Shown: piece by piece, positions 15,901-22,536 of the stretch
Layout of the letters: each line of letters starts with the position of its first letter
How positions within the stretch are numbered: the stretch's first letter is position 1
Assembly: GCA_902783595.1 (NCBI GenBank)
Contig: CACZRR010000072.1
Span: 1 to 34,080 of the forward strand
DNA from: an uncultured Bacteroidota bacterium
GTDB lineage: Bacteria > Bacteroidota > Bacteroidia > Bacteroidales > P3
DNA length: 34,080 bases
Reading direction: 5' to 3'
Notes under the pieces: model-generated
What the model was told of the DNA's origin: nothing
Database searches by the model: none
What the model saw: the letters and a program-made list of their open reading frames with translations, nothing else
Position numbers and translations under genes: made by a program

Positions 15901-18622
15901 TAGCGGTAACTTCACGCAGACGGGTGAGAATGTGGTGCCTTCCACCACCTTCTATTCCAACGAAACGGTGAAAGTGCCCATCACCATTGCTTCCACTTCG
16001 GAACAGGGATATATGCGCATGCGTGTCGTGGTTACGGACTATGGTGAGAACATGTCGCCCGCTGTGACCAACGATGCCCATATCATCGACTTCCTTCTCT
16101 TTGTCGACGCCGTGCCCGCCACCACCGATCTCGCAGTGATGCAGATTGTGTCTCCTCGCGACTATCTCATCCGCGACGATGAACCCAAGGTCGTCACCTT
16201 CCGTGTGGGCAATAAGGGCACACAGGCTCTGCAGGGTGCCACCTTCCATTACCGCTTCACCACTGAGGAGGGCGTCTTTGACTCTACGTTGGTGTGGACG
16301 GGAGCACTGCCCGCTGGCAACTCGAAATTGGTCAGCCTGCCCGCCTTCTCCTTCCCCTATGGTGTCACCACGTTGGCGGTGTGGCCGCAGGTACAGAACG
16401 ACCAGAACCGCAGCAACGACACGCTCGTCTATGAGTACAATCGCTTCCACATCGTCACCCTCGACCTTGACGACAATTTCGATAACAGCATCAACTACTG
16501 GTACGCTCCTACGGGCTACAATGCTTACTCGTACAACTACTGGGAATGCGGTACTCCCACTACCACCAAGCTCAATGCCGCCTACAGCACTCCCAACGCT
16601 TGGGTCACCGACCTTGACGCCCCTGTTGTCTCCGGCAAACGTGGTAATGTGAGTTACCTCTACAGCCCCATCATCGATATCTCACAAGTGCGTCCAGATA
16701 CACTCTCCTTCATGTTGCGCCGCAACCTGACAGGTAATAGTTCCCTGCACCTCGAGTTCTACAACTTCGAGAACCATTGGGTCAAAGCCGACTTCGACTC
16801 CGCTACCAACTGGTACAACGATGAGGAGAATAGGGTCTTCAACGGAAGCACTTCCGGCGACGGTTATGACCGCTACTGGATGGCTACCTCCCGCATCTCT
16901 GGCGACTTCCCCGAGCGTGTTCAGTTCCGCTTCGTTTACACCACTCCTATGGGCTCCAACAACAACACAGCCTTCGGCGAGGGATGTGCCATCGATGACT
17001 TCCGCATAGGCCGCGCACGGCGCCAGGTTGACGGTGGCGTCATCGCCATCGTGCATCCCGATTCGTGCCGCTACGGTGAGACAATCTATCCCAAGGTAGT
17101 GGTTAAGAACTTCGGCTACGATACGCTGCGTAGCCTCAACATGGGCTATACCGTCTACGGCGACCATATGGCTCGTCTTTCCAGCATGCGCTGCCTCATG
17201 GCTCCCGACGAAGTGGACACCTTCACCTTCGCCATTCCTTTCACCATCACCACTGAGTTCCCTGACACCTTCTACATCCAGGCCTACACCATCCTCCCGT
17301 CTGATATCTACTTCGACAATGACACCACCGAACGCATGTATCATATGCTGCCACTCGACAACGACATCAGCGCGCAGGAGATTATTGCGCCGAGTGACCG
17401 TGTTCTTGCCGGCGATGATGCGGTGGCGGTGACAGTGCGTATGCGCAATTTCGGCTCTCACCCCATCCACACCGTCTATGCCTCCTATCTTGTCAACGAT
17501 CGTAACCGTGTTGATGAGGTGGTCAATTTCGATACGCTGATGGGTAAGCCACTGGAGTCGATGGAGTACTACAACTACACCTTCCGCCAGAAGTTCCATG
17601 CCGGCATGGGCGTTATACGCATCACAGCCATCGTCAAGGACGGCATCAACCAATACCCCTACAATGACACTGTCACGCGCAGCGTCGAGGGTATCTCCTC
17701 GGTGACCGATCTGGCAGCGTCGTCGATGGTGCTCAGCGAGGTGAACGGCAGGGTGCGTGTTGAAGTGGTGGTAGAGAATGTCGGTGCCCGCGGTGTGGGC
17801 AGCTTCGAGGTGGGCTATATGATCGACGGCAATCCTTCCACGCGCCATGTGGAATACTACGAAGGTGAGCGCCCCTTGGCGGTGCTCAGCCGCATGTCGT
17901 ATGTCTTCGAGACCACGCTGGCACGCCGCAGCGGTGGCTACCAAAATATTGTAGCCTTCGTTACCGCCGATGACGATAACGACTCCTCCAACGACACCAC
18001 CGATGTTGTCCAGCAGCCCTTCTACGACCTCGCCGTGATGAACGTCACCGTGCAGGAGAATGCCGAAGAGACATGCCGTACCTTCATCTTCCTGCGTAAC
18101 GAGGGAAACACCTCGGTAGTCAACCAGAACGTCACACTGTCGGCTGTCGTCAACGGTGAGCAACTTAGCCTCACCACACGTATCACCATACCCACTGGCG
18201 AGACACGCTACTATGAGTTCCCCACACGCATCGCCAAGAGTGCCTCGCGTACCTATAGTGGCACTGGCTCCGTGGCCTACGGCGACGACGACAATCCGCA
18301 GAACAACCAGACCTCCGATGTCCGTGTGGTCAACTTTATCGGTATCTCCGATGTTGATAGCTGGAGCGCCCTCGTCCTCGAGCAGAATTATCCTAACCCC
18401 TTCAGCCTTCAGACCACCATCTCCGTGGTGATGCCTGAGGCTGCCGACGTACGCTTCTTCGTGGTCGATCTCATGGGGCATATGCTTGTCGACCGTACGC
18501 TCCATCTCGATGAGGGACGTTCATCCTTCGCCCTCGACCTCAGCGGCTATCCCGCCGGCGTCTACTACTATGGCATCTCTGTGCGTGGCGAGCGCAGGAT
18601 GCGCAAACTTATCGTGCGCTGA
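6902..18622 (+). CDS. Giant modular exported protein (3906 aa) with CARDB, beta-helix and T9SS type A sorting domains
   Basis: Starts with a signal peptide (MKLKSFFLAVALVVAGCGIVRGQ, written here in part: hydrophobic 5-20). Suggested order, approximate residues: a jelly-roll/MAM-like domain 27-230; CARDB-like Ig fold 553-663; right-handed beta-helix 667-1096; CARDB 1100-1213; small Ig-like 1223-1294; lamin-tail-like 1297-1477; CARDB 1517-1627; unassigned 1630-1890; CARDB 1900-2012; second beta-helix 2013-2457; CARDB 2458-2573 and 2573-2697; Ig-like 2703-2796; CARDB 2798-2910; GEVED-like (CKVGVYIDFDRSGNF) 2918-3070; CARDB 3072-3184; MAM-like 3187-3373; four CARDB-like repeats 3377-3813; T9SS type A signal 3819-3906 (LEQNYPNPFS ... 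ISVRGERRMRKLIVR). Repeats often end in a SNDT-type turn. It should cross the outer membrane through the T9SS and act at the surface or outside the cell, possibly in adhesion or glycan binding; no catalytic site is visible. Domain names are by eye. Its TGA overlaps the tilS ATG. Confidence 0.92.
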   Translation: MKLKSFFLAVALVVAGCGIVRGQVTEHLNLGFETGETGGYTVTPASAATMNTALHASGQRSLALTQQASGNVEFEIGPIDFTQTEGNIYIALLFDHICMVSANGLYNNQGRLIRDTTCTVWYKKGTATTWTRLPASYYDRTSPLGYSANFTTLNSFNSGSYDSWAGGTATNDLWRGERFNGNSAAQFIIGQSSVGAERTLSFKIVMQAPKSGNTAGTWYLDNVKVVSSVQPMVRPSITMVRYPDYRNYPNTRVARVVLDAASSYGINADSVSLFWRAGSDSEVHKVKMNAVSGVENRYAAAIPFNGYDTVMRFYCTARDATNNINANYNRTRFPAADGVWQEFCFVRGGEDQPGEETAPLVGTSNESDFPFASFADNKSEWVYDSALMAAAGYGPGGITKMRFKVGSNSQAWSRGRVQLKLKNVDADYMPPTSTNRSYPFTSSFMQVVYDGALSVPASTSGATIEIPFTDTFYYAGKDLIMQMTYDGEADGSAITVKAISASAKKSIRTNFGEASMNYDPFTSSQFATGDVQPSTKPAIVMTEYAPMPLLYDLGISELVTPTFTVPMSERPGSVVVKLKNHGAQPINAVRITYAIDDTLIGHYDWTGPLAVGGEQEVTVTSSVDIVPGFHSVRVWVEDTLTASAGRFRDHEPLNDTVFTEFIVCEGPMSGVRNIGGPQPDFNTIDELLFTLSRCGMADSLIVRLASGAYTPFALPSFNGLDGDAYMVFEPQEGADVEFYSSTAASSIINISTAKHVRFRDVKFVRRAATLTTMIGMSAATTDVRFSGCTFVDSLSNPSASMRIGTLLNSAGADSIMVEGCTFIGGKIGITLHGQNATAMSHHATVRNTRFEEQYDNAISARFQHDLVVERNEMYSTLSSANVLLLYECSGATRVVKNRIYAAGGAGAIGASRMTGTETTPILIANNMVVSDYAGSSNLSGAVAVSGATWTDVVYNSVKLEAPRRTGVAAVTFGSGVTNSRFVNNVVVCLDGGNYAFNYLPGADTTNTVGYNDYYAMGSVLNKLNNVSYASLSSWRMALAADSASVSVNPNFLNGSRVDLRTYNRMIKGVGTPLTTVSDDIFDSVRSATAPCPGAFEFSSLFYDFEVESMLSPVTESCRMPDSSDLVLVIRNSGINAYSGTGLTLGYQINNDDTVRVAVTQQLRADDIDTLYSGVKLSLPPAGKQDATYHLTTWVEFASDPNQTNDTNRFTIISHVSPSTPANDSVWVPYATPAIIAPTVGVDLWPVYGDTTAPQRPSQLLWYRDSTDTEPFYVGHILATDTLRQGVQYFFRQRRAMPLVRITQVEIAHGNSTVGVTPNAPYWLVSGRKVALQLTNIGDDTAYLAGDTLQSIGTTTGLNNKTYVFSTERIAPGESLVVQFATGSSANEQLTTHTGAPLASVSASYNTKIGFVYRRGGVIEDAVAFNGITTDQSRTDVNWPNINVPAYVWSGDGVNTSNSSTTAGIYRTAFNGGAADWTIATAAQPMFLAATDPSWVRYTDNGCEGDLAKAVVTVQAPPAADLDLLAPQLPTPACGMSTTPVTVTVRNYGTDTVENPTFRYLAGDGDTVTETYIGKIAGRGGSITFTFSQELNMVYDRDTMFVVKVWADSVADDRVHSNDTVSAITGSLYTPPAAPALEGQTVDYATSAVLTHHPAHSGVVPVWYDYDLLPVDTAFTHTTEILYAGGTMGMSYVVVDTLPALVGTDDSVSSKTGYPNPYQAKNKYVKEQYIYSAADLYAAGAKRGPISELSFYLDSLYGVESLTFDTYRISMALTDDTVFSSKTAWKDVTSVFYRSNFTLNRSDAPWVKHVLDEEFVWDGHSSIVVQVTRSISTAHSAGVQTRFTSKSNTVLYKQSNTALSPSLESYNGNGSQSEKRPNIAFNNQVIFGCSGPMTPFNLQLVNVPEVDMAMMWPSGSLDEVYSTCEPVTLNVNLRNQGSQPQEGVKIYYYLDTLAVDSTMVTGTIAAGQLRTVALMSRDLTPGRHTVMAIVSIAGDNVASNDTVRRSLLVRFCGGNYTVAPTGAQYTSVAEAVDSLNIAGITGPVTFQIAPATYMGQVKMDSVYGSSITNTVTFVGGDGVVLMAPTSQAANYVFSAEGVSNLMLSDLTIIARPASGNYANALVVGDGSNVTVSGCTLRAKGTVVNAGASSVVLNGPLTNFVFHNNTMDSGYYGMVTVGTGFADVVVDSNHIVNFSKMGLMLRGVSNLNIASNEVFSSRNEDSRGLNGIYLSQITGNIDVRKNKIYIVGEKKGGMSGLLLENVAGTIDRQAFVANNMISCSSTNTAGMEPSGIKPSGIWIDSTSAFVNVFFNSIRLDCGTYTGTQGADKSYAFYSGNTNSDLQVKNNIFANLSKGYAYYVSELNTVVVSDYNAYYTESAKPFAWKVTNLASLAALQNANSGDANSVLDEPYFVSPTDLHLLMTNYVGRGQYSSDVPDDIDGKEREAITGPTIGAHEMEQSTHDMSVVRVVKPVLGDAAHIETNPVLVQAQFYNNGRATETAVSWYAYMEGHEEVSHTRTKTLASFNPGQMRTDTAYLPTPLGVVDTQTVHIVVLVADDADSSNNDVTAKIFLKPAFNLSVDKMVTTVPSSGGCEQRDVTIKITLKNVGEKDFPANTPFTIGYHTEVSSPANLTIANIGATVEETATLTTALARNRTTTLEFAQHANLYPTDTSVDIEVRVTGWYHYQHDLKPDNDSALVSSKWAIAKSNYTPHSPIGHDTTLAYATWGAVRAEQENGWAINWYRDTTANPFYHPSGYAASTLWSNTPQYFHDSTYYLRSKTSKGCWSRFSPVTVHVSAPATNDMAMVDVLSPLGNRVYMENDTVRVRVANYSSTTQTNIPVTYQLKKGNNVRQTVTEVINATLQRNEVYTYTFTTLLDSINTPTTQQNYTLNVWTDKVGDATHRNDTLRSVYTFKTLAESRYNVTKPSNLGFDITRLSFNEIDLDLPPLGRGYTNMADYSNPEYPVLHVQHGMTDTMIIQLTPFDATEQSFRCKVGVYIDFDRSGNFTQTGENVVPSTTFYSNETVKVPITIASTSEQGYMRMRVVVTDYGENMSPAVTNDAHIIDFLLFVDAVPATTDLAVMQIVSPRDYLIRDDEPKVVTFRVGNKGTQALQGATFHYRFTTEEGVFDSTLVWTGALPAGNSKLVSLPAFSFPYGVTTLAVWPQVQNDQNRSNDTLVYEYNRFHIVTLDLDDNFDNSINYWYAPTGYNAYSYNYWECGTPTTTKLNAAYSTPNAWVTDLDAPVVSGKRGNVSYLYSPIIDISQVRPDTLSFMLRRNLTGNSSLHLEFYNFENHWVKADFDSATNWYNDEENRVFNGSTSGDGYDRYWMATSRISGDFPERVQFRFVYTTPMGSNNNTAFGEGCAIDDFRIGRARRQVDGGVIAIVHPDSCRYGETIYPKVVVKNFGYDTLRSLNMGYTVYGDHMARLSSMRCLMAPDEVDTFTFAIPFTITTEFPDTFYIQAYTILPSDIYFDNDTTERMYHMLPLDNDISAQEIIAPSDRVLAGDDAVAVTVRMRNFGSHPIHTVYASYLVNDRNRVDEVVNFDTLMGKPLESMEYYNYTFRQKFHAGMGVIRITAIVKDGINQYPYNDTVTRSVEGISSVTDLAASSMVLSEVNGRVRVEVVVENVGARGVGSFEVGYMIDGNPSTRHVEYYEGERPLAVLSRMSYVFETTLARRSGGYQNIVAFVTADDDNDSSNDTTDVVQQPFYDLAVMNVTVQENAEETCRTFIFLRNEGNTSVVNQNVTLSAVVNGEQLSLTTRITIPTGETRYYEFPTRIAKSASRTYSGTGSVAYGDDDNPQNNQTSDVRVVNFIGISDVDSWSALVLEQNYPNPFSLQTTISVVMPEAADVRFFVVDLMGHMLVDRTLHLDEGRSSFALDLSGYPAGVYYYGISVRGERRMRKLIVR

Positions 18623-19830
18623 TGCTCCAGCGTCTGCTAGGCTATTTGGATGAGCAGCATCTCCTGCCTGACGGGCAGCGGGTGCTGCTCGCCGTTAGCG
18701 GCGGGCGCGACTCTGTATGCCTGGCGCACATCTTCCATAGTGCCGCCATTCCCTTTGCCATAGCGCATTGCAACTTCCATTTACGCCCCGGCGACTGCGA
18801 CCGCGACCAGCAATTCGTGGCCCGTCTTGCTGACGACTATGGCGTGCCCTTCCACACCACCTCCTTCGACACCCACTCGTGGGCTACCAACCATCATCAG
18901 GGCATCGAGGAGGCGGCGCGTACTCTCCGCTATGCCTTCTTCGCCGACCTCTGCCGTAAGGAGGGCTATCCCCTTGTGGCTACAGCCCATCATGCCGACG
19001 ATGCCATCGAGACCTTCTTTCTGAACCTCTTCCGCGGCACTGGCCTCCACGGCCTCCACGGCATACAGCCTCGCACCACACTCGCCACCGAACATGATCC
19101 CCTCACTGTCATCCGCCCCATGCTCTGTTTCACGCGGGCCGACATCGACGCCTATGTGGAAAGCCATCACCTCGCCTATGTGGAGGATAGCACTAACAGC
19201 GATATTTCCCTGCGCCGCAACTGGCTACGCCATCGCCTGTTGCCACTCCTGCGCGAGCAGTATCCCTCCCTTGACGGCACTATGCTCAGCACCATTGCAC
19301 ATTTGCGCCACGCCGAGGAACTCTTCAATCAGCATATTGACCTTCTTCGTAGTACTTACCTTACTCCTTATCACTCTGCTGTTCCCACTCTTCCATTTGC
19401 TATCGTGTCTGTCGATGTCGAGGCACTTCCCGAGCCTCGCACCACGGTGCTTTACGAGTTGCTGCAACCTTACGGGTTTTCCTCTCCCAGGGTCGACGAC
19501 ATGTTGCAGCCACACCCATCGGGTAGTCTCTTCTTCTCGTCCACCCATGTGGCCGAATGGCATCGTGGACGGCTGCTCCTGGCACCGCGTTGTGAGCCTA
19601 TTCCCCCCACCGTCTTCGATGACGATGGTGGACGTTTGCACCTGCGCCGTTGGCGCAGCGGTGACCGCTTCCGCCCGAAAGGAATGAATGGTTCGCGCCT
19701 TGTCGCCGACTACCTCAAGGACCGCCACATCTCCCGCATCGAGCGCGAGCACGTGTGGCTGGTCGTCGATGACGACGACCGCATCTGCGCGCTTTTAGGC
19801 CTCCGCGACGCGAGCAAAACACAAAAGTAA
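18622..19830 (+). CDS. tilS: tRNA(Ile)-lysidine synthase
   Basis: TilS attaches lysine to C34 of the tRNA-Ile that reads AUA, changing its anticodon and amino-acid identity, and is normally essential. The PP-loop ATP-binding motif SGGRDS is at 26-31. The family segments AHCNFHLRPGDCDRDQQF, GIEEAARTLRY and ATAHHADDAIET follow. The C-terminal TilS domain shows LRRWRSGDRFRPKGMNGSR and a short end at residue 402. The ATG overlaps the stop of the giant gene by one base (TGATG), so translation is probably coupled and no separate promoter is apparent. It converges with the Plug gene across 17 bases. Confidence 0.95.
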   Translation: MLQRLLGYLDEQHLLPDGQRVLLAVSGGRDSVCLAHIFHSAAIPFAIAHCNFHLRPGDCDRDQQFVARLADDYGVPFHTTSFDTHSWATNHHQGIEEAARTLRYAFFADLCRKEGYPLVATAHHADDAIETFFLNLFRGTGLHGLHGIQPRTTLATEHDPLTVIRPMLCFTRADIDAYVESHHLAYVEDSTNSDISLRRNWLRHRLLPLLREQYPSLDGTMLSTIAHLRHAEELFNQHIDLLRSTYLTPYHSAVPTLPFAIVSVDVEALPEPRTTVLYELLQPYGFSSPRVDDMLQPHPSGSLFFSSTHVAEWHRGRLLLAPRCEPIPPTVFDDDGGRLHLRRWRSGDRFRPKGMNGSRLVADYLKDRHISRIEREHVWLVVDDDDRICALLGLRDASKTQK

Positions 19831-19847
19831 GATTTTAGGACCGCCTA

Positions 19848-21095
19848 TTACCGCCTCACCTTTGTTACCTTCAGCAGCCTATCGGCACGGTCGCTGGGAC
19901 TACGATAGTAGAGGAATAGCGTGTAGCTGTTTGGCGTTTCCCAATGGTCGCCCTCCAGGCGCGCCGTACGGCTTATACCGTGCCCTTTGTCCACTAGCAG
20001 CTGATATGAGTAGTAGCCCTGCTTGAGCAGCAGGCGTTTGGTGTAGGCACGGTATTCGGTATTGTATTCCATATAGCTCGTCGAGTCCAGCTTCCAGTCG
20101 GTGAGAGCTCCCACCACATAAACCCTGCCGTCAAGAATGGGCTGTGCCATGGGCAGGCTGATGTTTACCCACACATACTCCGCCTCCACGGCGGCGTTGT
20201 TGCGGTCCCATACGTTGATCTTCATACCCCCGTTTAGACTCTCCTCCACCACATAGTTTCGTCGCGAGCGGTCCTCGTCGGGACGCAGTAGGGCGAAGAT
20301 CTCGCCGCCGTATTCCTCCACCCGCTGCACATTGTACATGGGCGTGTGCAGGTTGCTCATATCGAAATAGCGGTAGTTGTTACCCCCATCGAAGATGTTC
20401 TCTTTCCGGTGGCGGTAGCAGAGCCACGGTCCCTCGTAGTCGCTGTGTACCAGCCAGCGCTGTGTGTCCTCGCGACCATTCTGCTGCGCCAGGATGCGCA
20501 CATACTCAGGCCGCAGGGTAGGGCAGACCACACATCCCTGAGGCGTGGCTATGCGAACATCCACCTCTTGCCGCCGTAGCATCTCGCTGCCGTCATAGGG
20601 CCGATCCACGGTAGCCGCCATGGAAGCAGCATCCTCGCTCACCCAGAAACGACGTGTGAACAGCGTGTCGCCTCCCTCGTCGGTGACGGCAACCACATAG
20701 TTGCCCGAGTGCAGCAGCGTGGAATAAGGGGAGGGTATCATCTGGTGATAGTGCACATAGGATCGTAGGGTGGTGAAAGAGTAGTCGTAGTTTTCGATAT
20801 CGCCGCTCTCAAAACCACTCATGAACTCATAAGCCTCCAGGTCGTCGCGTCGCCACAGCGCATCACAGTGTGCCACGCTATAGCGCAACAATTGCACCTC
20901 GTCGGCAAGCACATCGAATTGCAGTAACAATCTGTCGCTGCCACCCAACGTAAGTACTGGAGATTCCAGATCCACACCATCGCGCGTCAGCAGCACGCTC
21001 TTTACATCACGGCGCCATACCGAATCGCTCAATGGCTGCGCGGATAGCGATGTTGAGAAACAGATGATTATGATGGCTATTAAAATCCTTTTCAT
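19848..21095 (-). CDS. Type IX secretion system Plug protein (DUF5103 family)
   Basis: This 415-residue protein has a clear signal peptide (MKRILIAIIIICFSTSLSAQ, cleavage after Ala19). The body begins with RDVKSVLLTRDGVDLESPVL and contains LQFDVLADEVQLLRYSVAHCD, YDYSFTTLRSYVHYH and GNYVVAVTDEGGDTLFTRRF. These words characterise DUF5103, now named the T9SS plug protein; it caps the extracellular-facing cargo pore of the SprA translocon in an alternate conformation. The C-terminal part resembles an Ig/E-set domain (ILDGRVYVVGALTDWKLD). The frame is open upstream for another 292 codons inside miaB on the other strand. I reject that extension because the signal peptide and a perfect promoter (21108-21138) fix the ATG at 21095. 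It lies near two T9SS cargo genes, which fits its role. Confidence 0.88.
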   Translation of the reverse strand: MKRILIAIIIICFSTSLSAQPLSDSVWRRDVKSVLLTRDGVDLESPVLTLGGSDRLLLQFDVLADEVQLLRYSVAHCDALWRRDDLEAYEFMSGFESGDIENYDYSFTTLRSYVHYHQMIPSPYSTLLHSGNYVVAVTDEGGDTLFTRRFWVSEDAASMAATVDRPYDGSEMLRRQEVDVRIATPQGCVVCPTLRPEYVRILAQQNGREDTQRWLVHSDYEGPWLCYRHRKENIFDGGNNYRYFDMSNLHTPMYNVQRVEEYGGEIFALLRPDEDRSRRNYVVEESLNGGMKINVWDRNNAAVEAEYVWVNISLPMAQPILDGRVYVVGALTDWKLDSTSYMEYNTEYRAYTKRLLLKQGYYSYQLLVDKGHGISRTARLEGDHWETPNSYTLFLYYRSPSDRADRLLKVTKVRR

Positions 21096-21107
21096 ATTTT
21101 GTCGCTG

Positions 21108-21138
21108 CAAAGATACGCTTTTTTTCTTCGGCCACAAA
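21108..21138 (-). promoter_or_regulatory. Promoter of the T9SS Plug gene
   Basis: On the minus strand the -33 TTTG (21135-21138) and -7 TATCTTTG (21108-21115) are exactly 19 bases apart. Transcription would start within about ten bases of the ATG at 21095. It lies in the 84-base divergent gap shared with miaB. Confidence 0.88.
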
Positions 21139-21179
21139 CTTTTTTCACAATTTCGTCGTTCTATTGTCTCAGAGTGAAT

Positions 21180-22514
21180 ATGAAAGAGAATATCTATATC
21201 GAATCTTACGGCTGTCAGATGAATTTCGCCGACAGCGAGGTGATAGCAGCTATATTGACGCAGGCAGGCTATGCCCTCTGCGACACCGTTGAGGAGGCGG
21301 ACTTCGTCCTCATCAATACCTGTGCCATCCGCGACAACGCCGAGCAGCGTGTGCGCCACCGCGTGCGAGAGCTGCGAGCCGCCCAGAACCGCCGTCACAC
21401 CCTCCGCATAGGTATCCTCGGCTGCATGGCAGAACGCCTGCAGCATCGTCTCATGGAGGAAGAGGAGAATGTGAGCTTCGTCTGCGGCCCCGACGCCTAC
21501 CGCCGCCTTCCCAATCTGCTTGCGCTGGTGCGCCAGGGTCAGCGTGGCGCCGAAGTGGAGCTGAGCACCGTAGAGACCTACGACGACATCGATCCCGTGC
21601 GGCTCTCCGGCAACGGCATCTCGGCATACATCAGCATCATGCGCGGATGCCAGAATTTCTGCGCCTACTGCGTGGTGCCCTACACCCGTGGCCGTGAGCG
21701 TAGCCGCAATCCCGAGACAATCATCCGCGAGGCACGCACGCTCCTCGAGAACGGATACCGTGAGGTGACGCTGCTGGGACAGAACGTCAACAGCTACCGC
21801 TGGCAAGGTCCCAACGGCACCACTGCCGTCGATTTCCCCGATCTTATGGCACGGGTGGCCGAACTGCACCCCCAGCTGCGCGTGCGGTTCGCTACGTCGC
21901 ACCCCAAAGACCTTAGCGACAAGCTCCTTCAGGTGATGGCGGCGCATGACAATATCTGTCGCTGCATACACCTCCCCGTACAGAGCGGCAGCGACCGGAT
22001 GCTACAGCTGATGAACCGCAAATACTCTGTCTCCTGGTATCTCGACCGCGTCGACGCCATACGCCGCTACCTCCCCGACTGCTCCATCACCACCGATGTC
22101 ATCGCAGGCTTCTCCACCGAGACCGACGACGACCACCGCGCTACCCTCGACCTCTTCCGCCGCGTACGCTACGACTACGCCTATATGTTCAAGTATTCTT
22201 TGCGCGAAGGAACCTTCGCCTCGCGCCACCTCCCCGACGACATTCCCGACGACATCAAGACCGCTCGCCTCAACGAGATTATCGCCCTGCAGGGCGAACT
22301 GGCGCTCGAGAACAACCGCAGCGAGATAGGACGTACCTATGAAGTACTCGTCGAAGGCACCAGCCACCGTAGCAAGGAGCGCCTCTTCGGCCGCAACAGC
22401 CAGAACAAGGTGCTCGTATTCGACAAGGGCGACGCCGTTCCCGGCACCTATCGCCAGGTGCGCGTCACCGACTGCACCGCGGCGACACTCCTTGGCGAAC
22501 TCCTCCCTCAGTGA
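21180..22514 (+). CDS. miaB: tRNA 2-methylthioadenosine synthase MiaB
   Basis: MiaB is a radical-SAM methylthiotransferase that adds a methylthio group to i6A37 in tRNAs reading UNN codons. The 444-residue protein has the N-terminal UPF0004 domain with cluster-binding C12 (YGCQMN), C48 (NTCAIR) and C82 (LGCMAE). The radical-SAM motif is C157-x3-C161-x2-C164 in RGCQNFCAYC. A C-terminal TRAM domain (about 375-440, YEVLVEGTSHRSKERLFGR) follows. I chose the ATG at 21180, giving MKENIYIESYGCQMN, rather than an upstream in-frame start at 21099 that would overlap the divergent promoter. No clear promoter of its own was found. It heads a plus-strand run miaB - PASTA - T9SS protein - rluD. Confidence 0.96.
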   Translation: MKENIYIESYGCQMNFADSEVIAAILTQAGYALCDTVEEADFVLINTCAIRDNAEQRVRHRVRELRAAQNRRHTLRIGILGCMAERLQHRLMEEEENVSFVCGPDAYRRLPNLLALVRQGQRGAEVELSTVETYDDIDPVRLSGNGISAYISIMRGCQNFCAYCVVPYTRGRERSRNPETIIREARTLLENGYREVTLLGQNVNSYRWQGPNGTTAVDFPDLMARVAELHPQLRVRFATSHPKDLSDKLLQVMAAHDNICRCIHLPVQSGSDRMLQLMNRKYSVSWYLDRVDAIRRYLPDCSITTDVIAGFSTETDDDHRATLDLFRRVRYDYAYMFKYSLREGTFASRHLPDDIPDDIKTARLNEIIALQGELALENNRSEIGRTYEVLVEGTSHRSKERLFGRNSQNKVLVFDKGDAVPGTYRQVRVTDCTAATLLGELLPQ

Positions 22515-22536
22515 AACCATAAACCGTAAACCAGAA

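Noticed and set aside
21096-21971. N-terminal extension of the Plug protein into miaB
   Set aside because: The signal peptide at MKRILIAI and a perfect promoter immediately upstream place the start at 21095.
22339-22536. Upstream start for the PASTA protein inside miaB
   Set aside because: It would add 66 arginine- and serine-rich residues read out of frame from miaB before the membrane helix.
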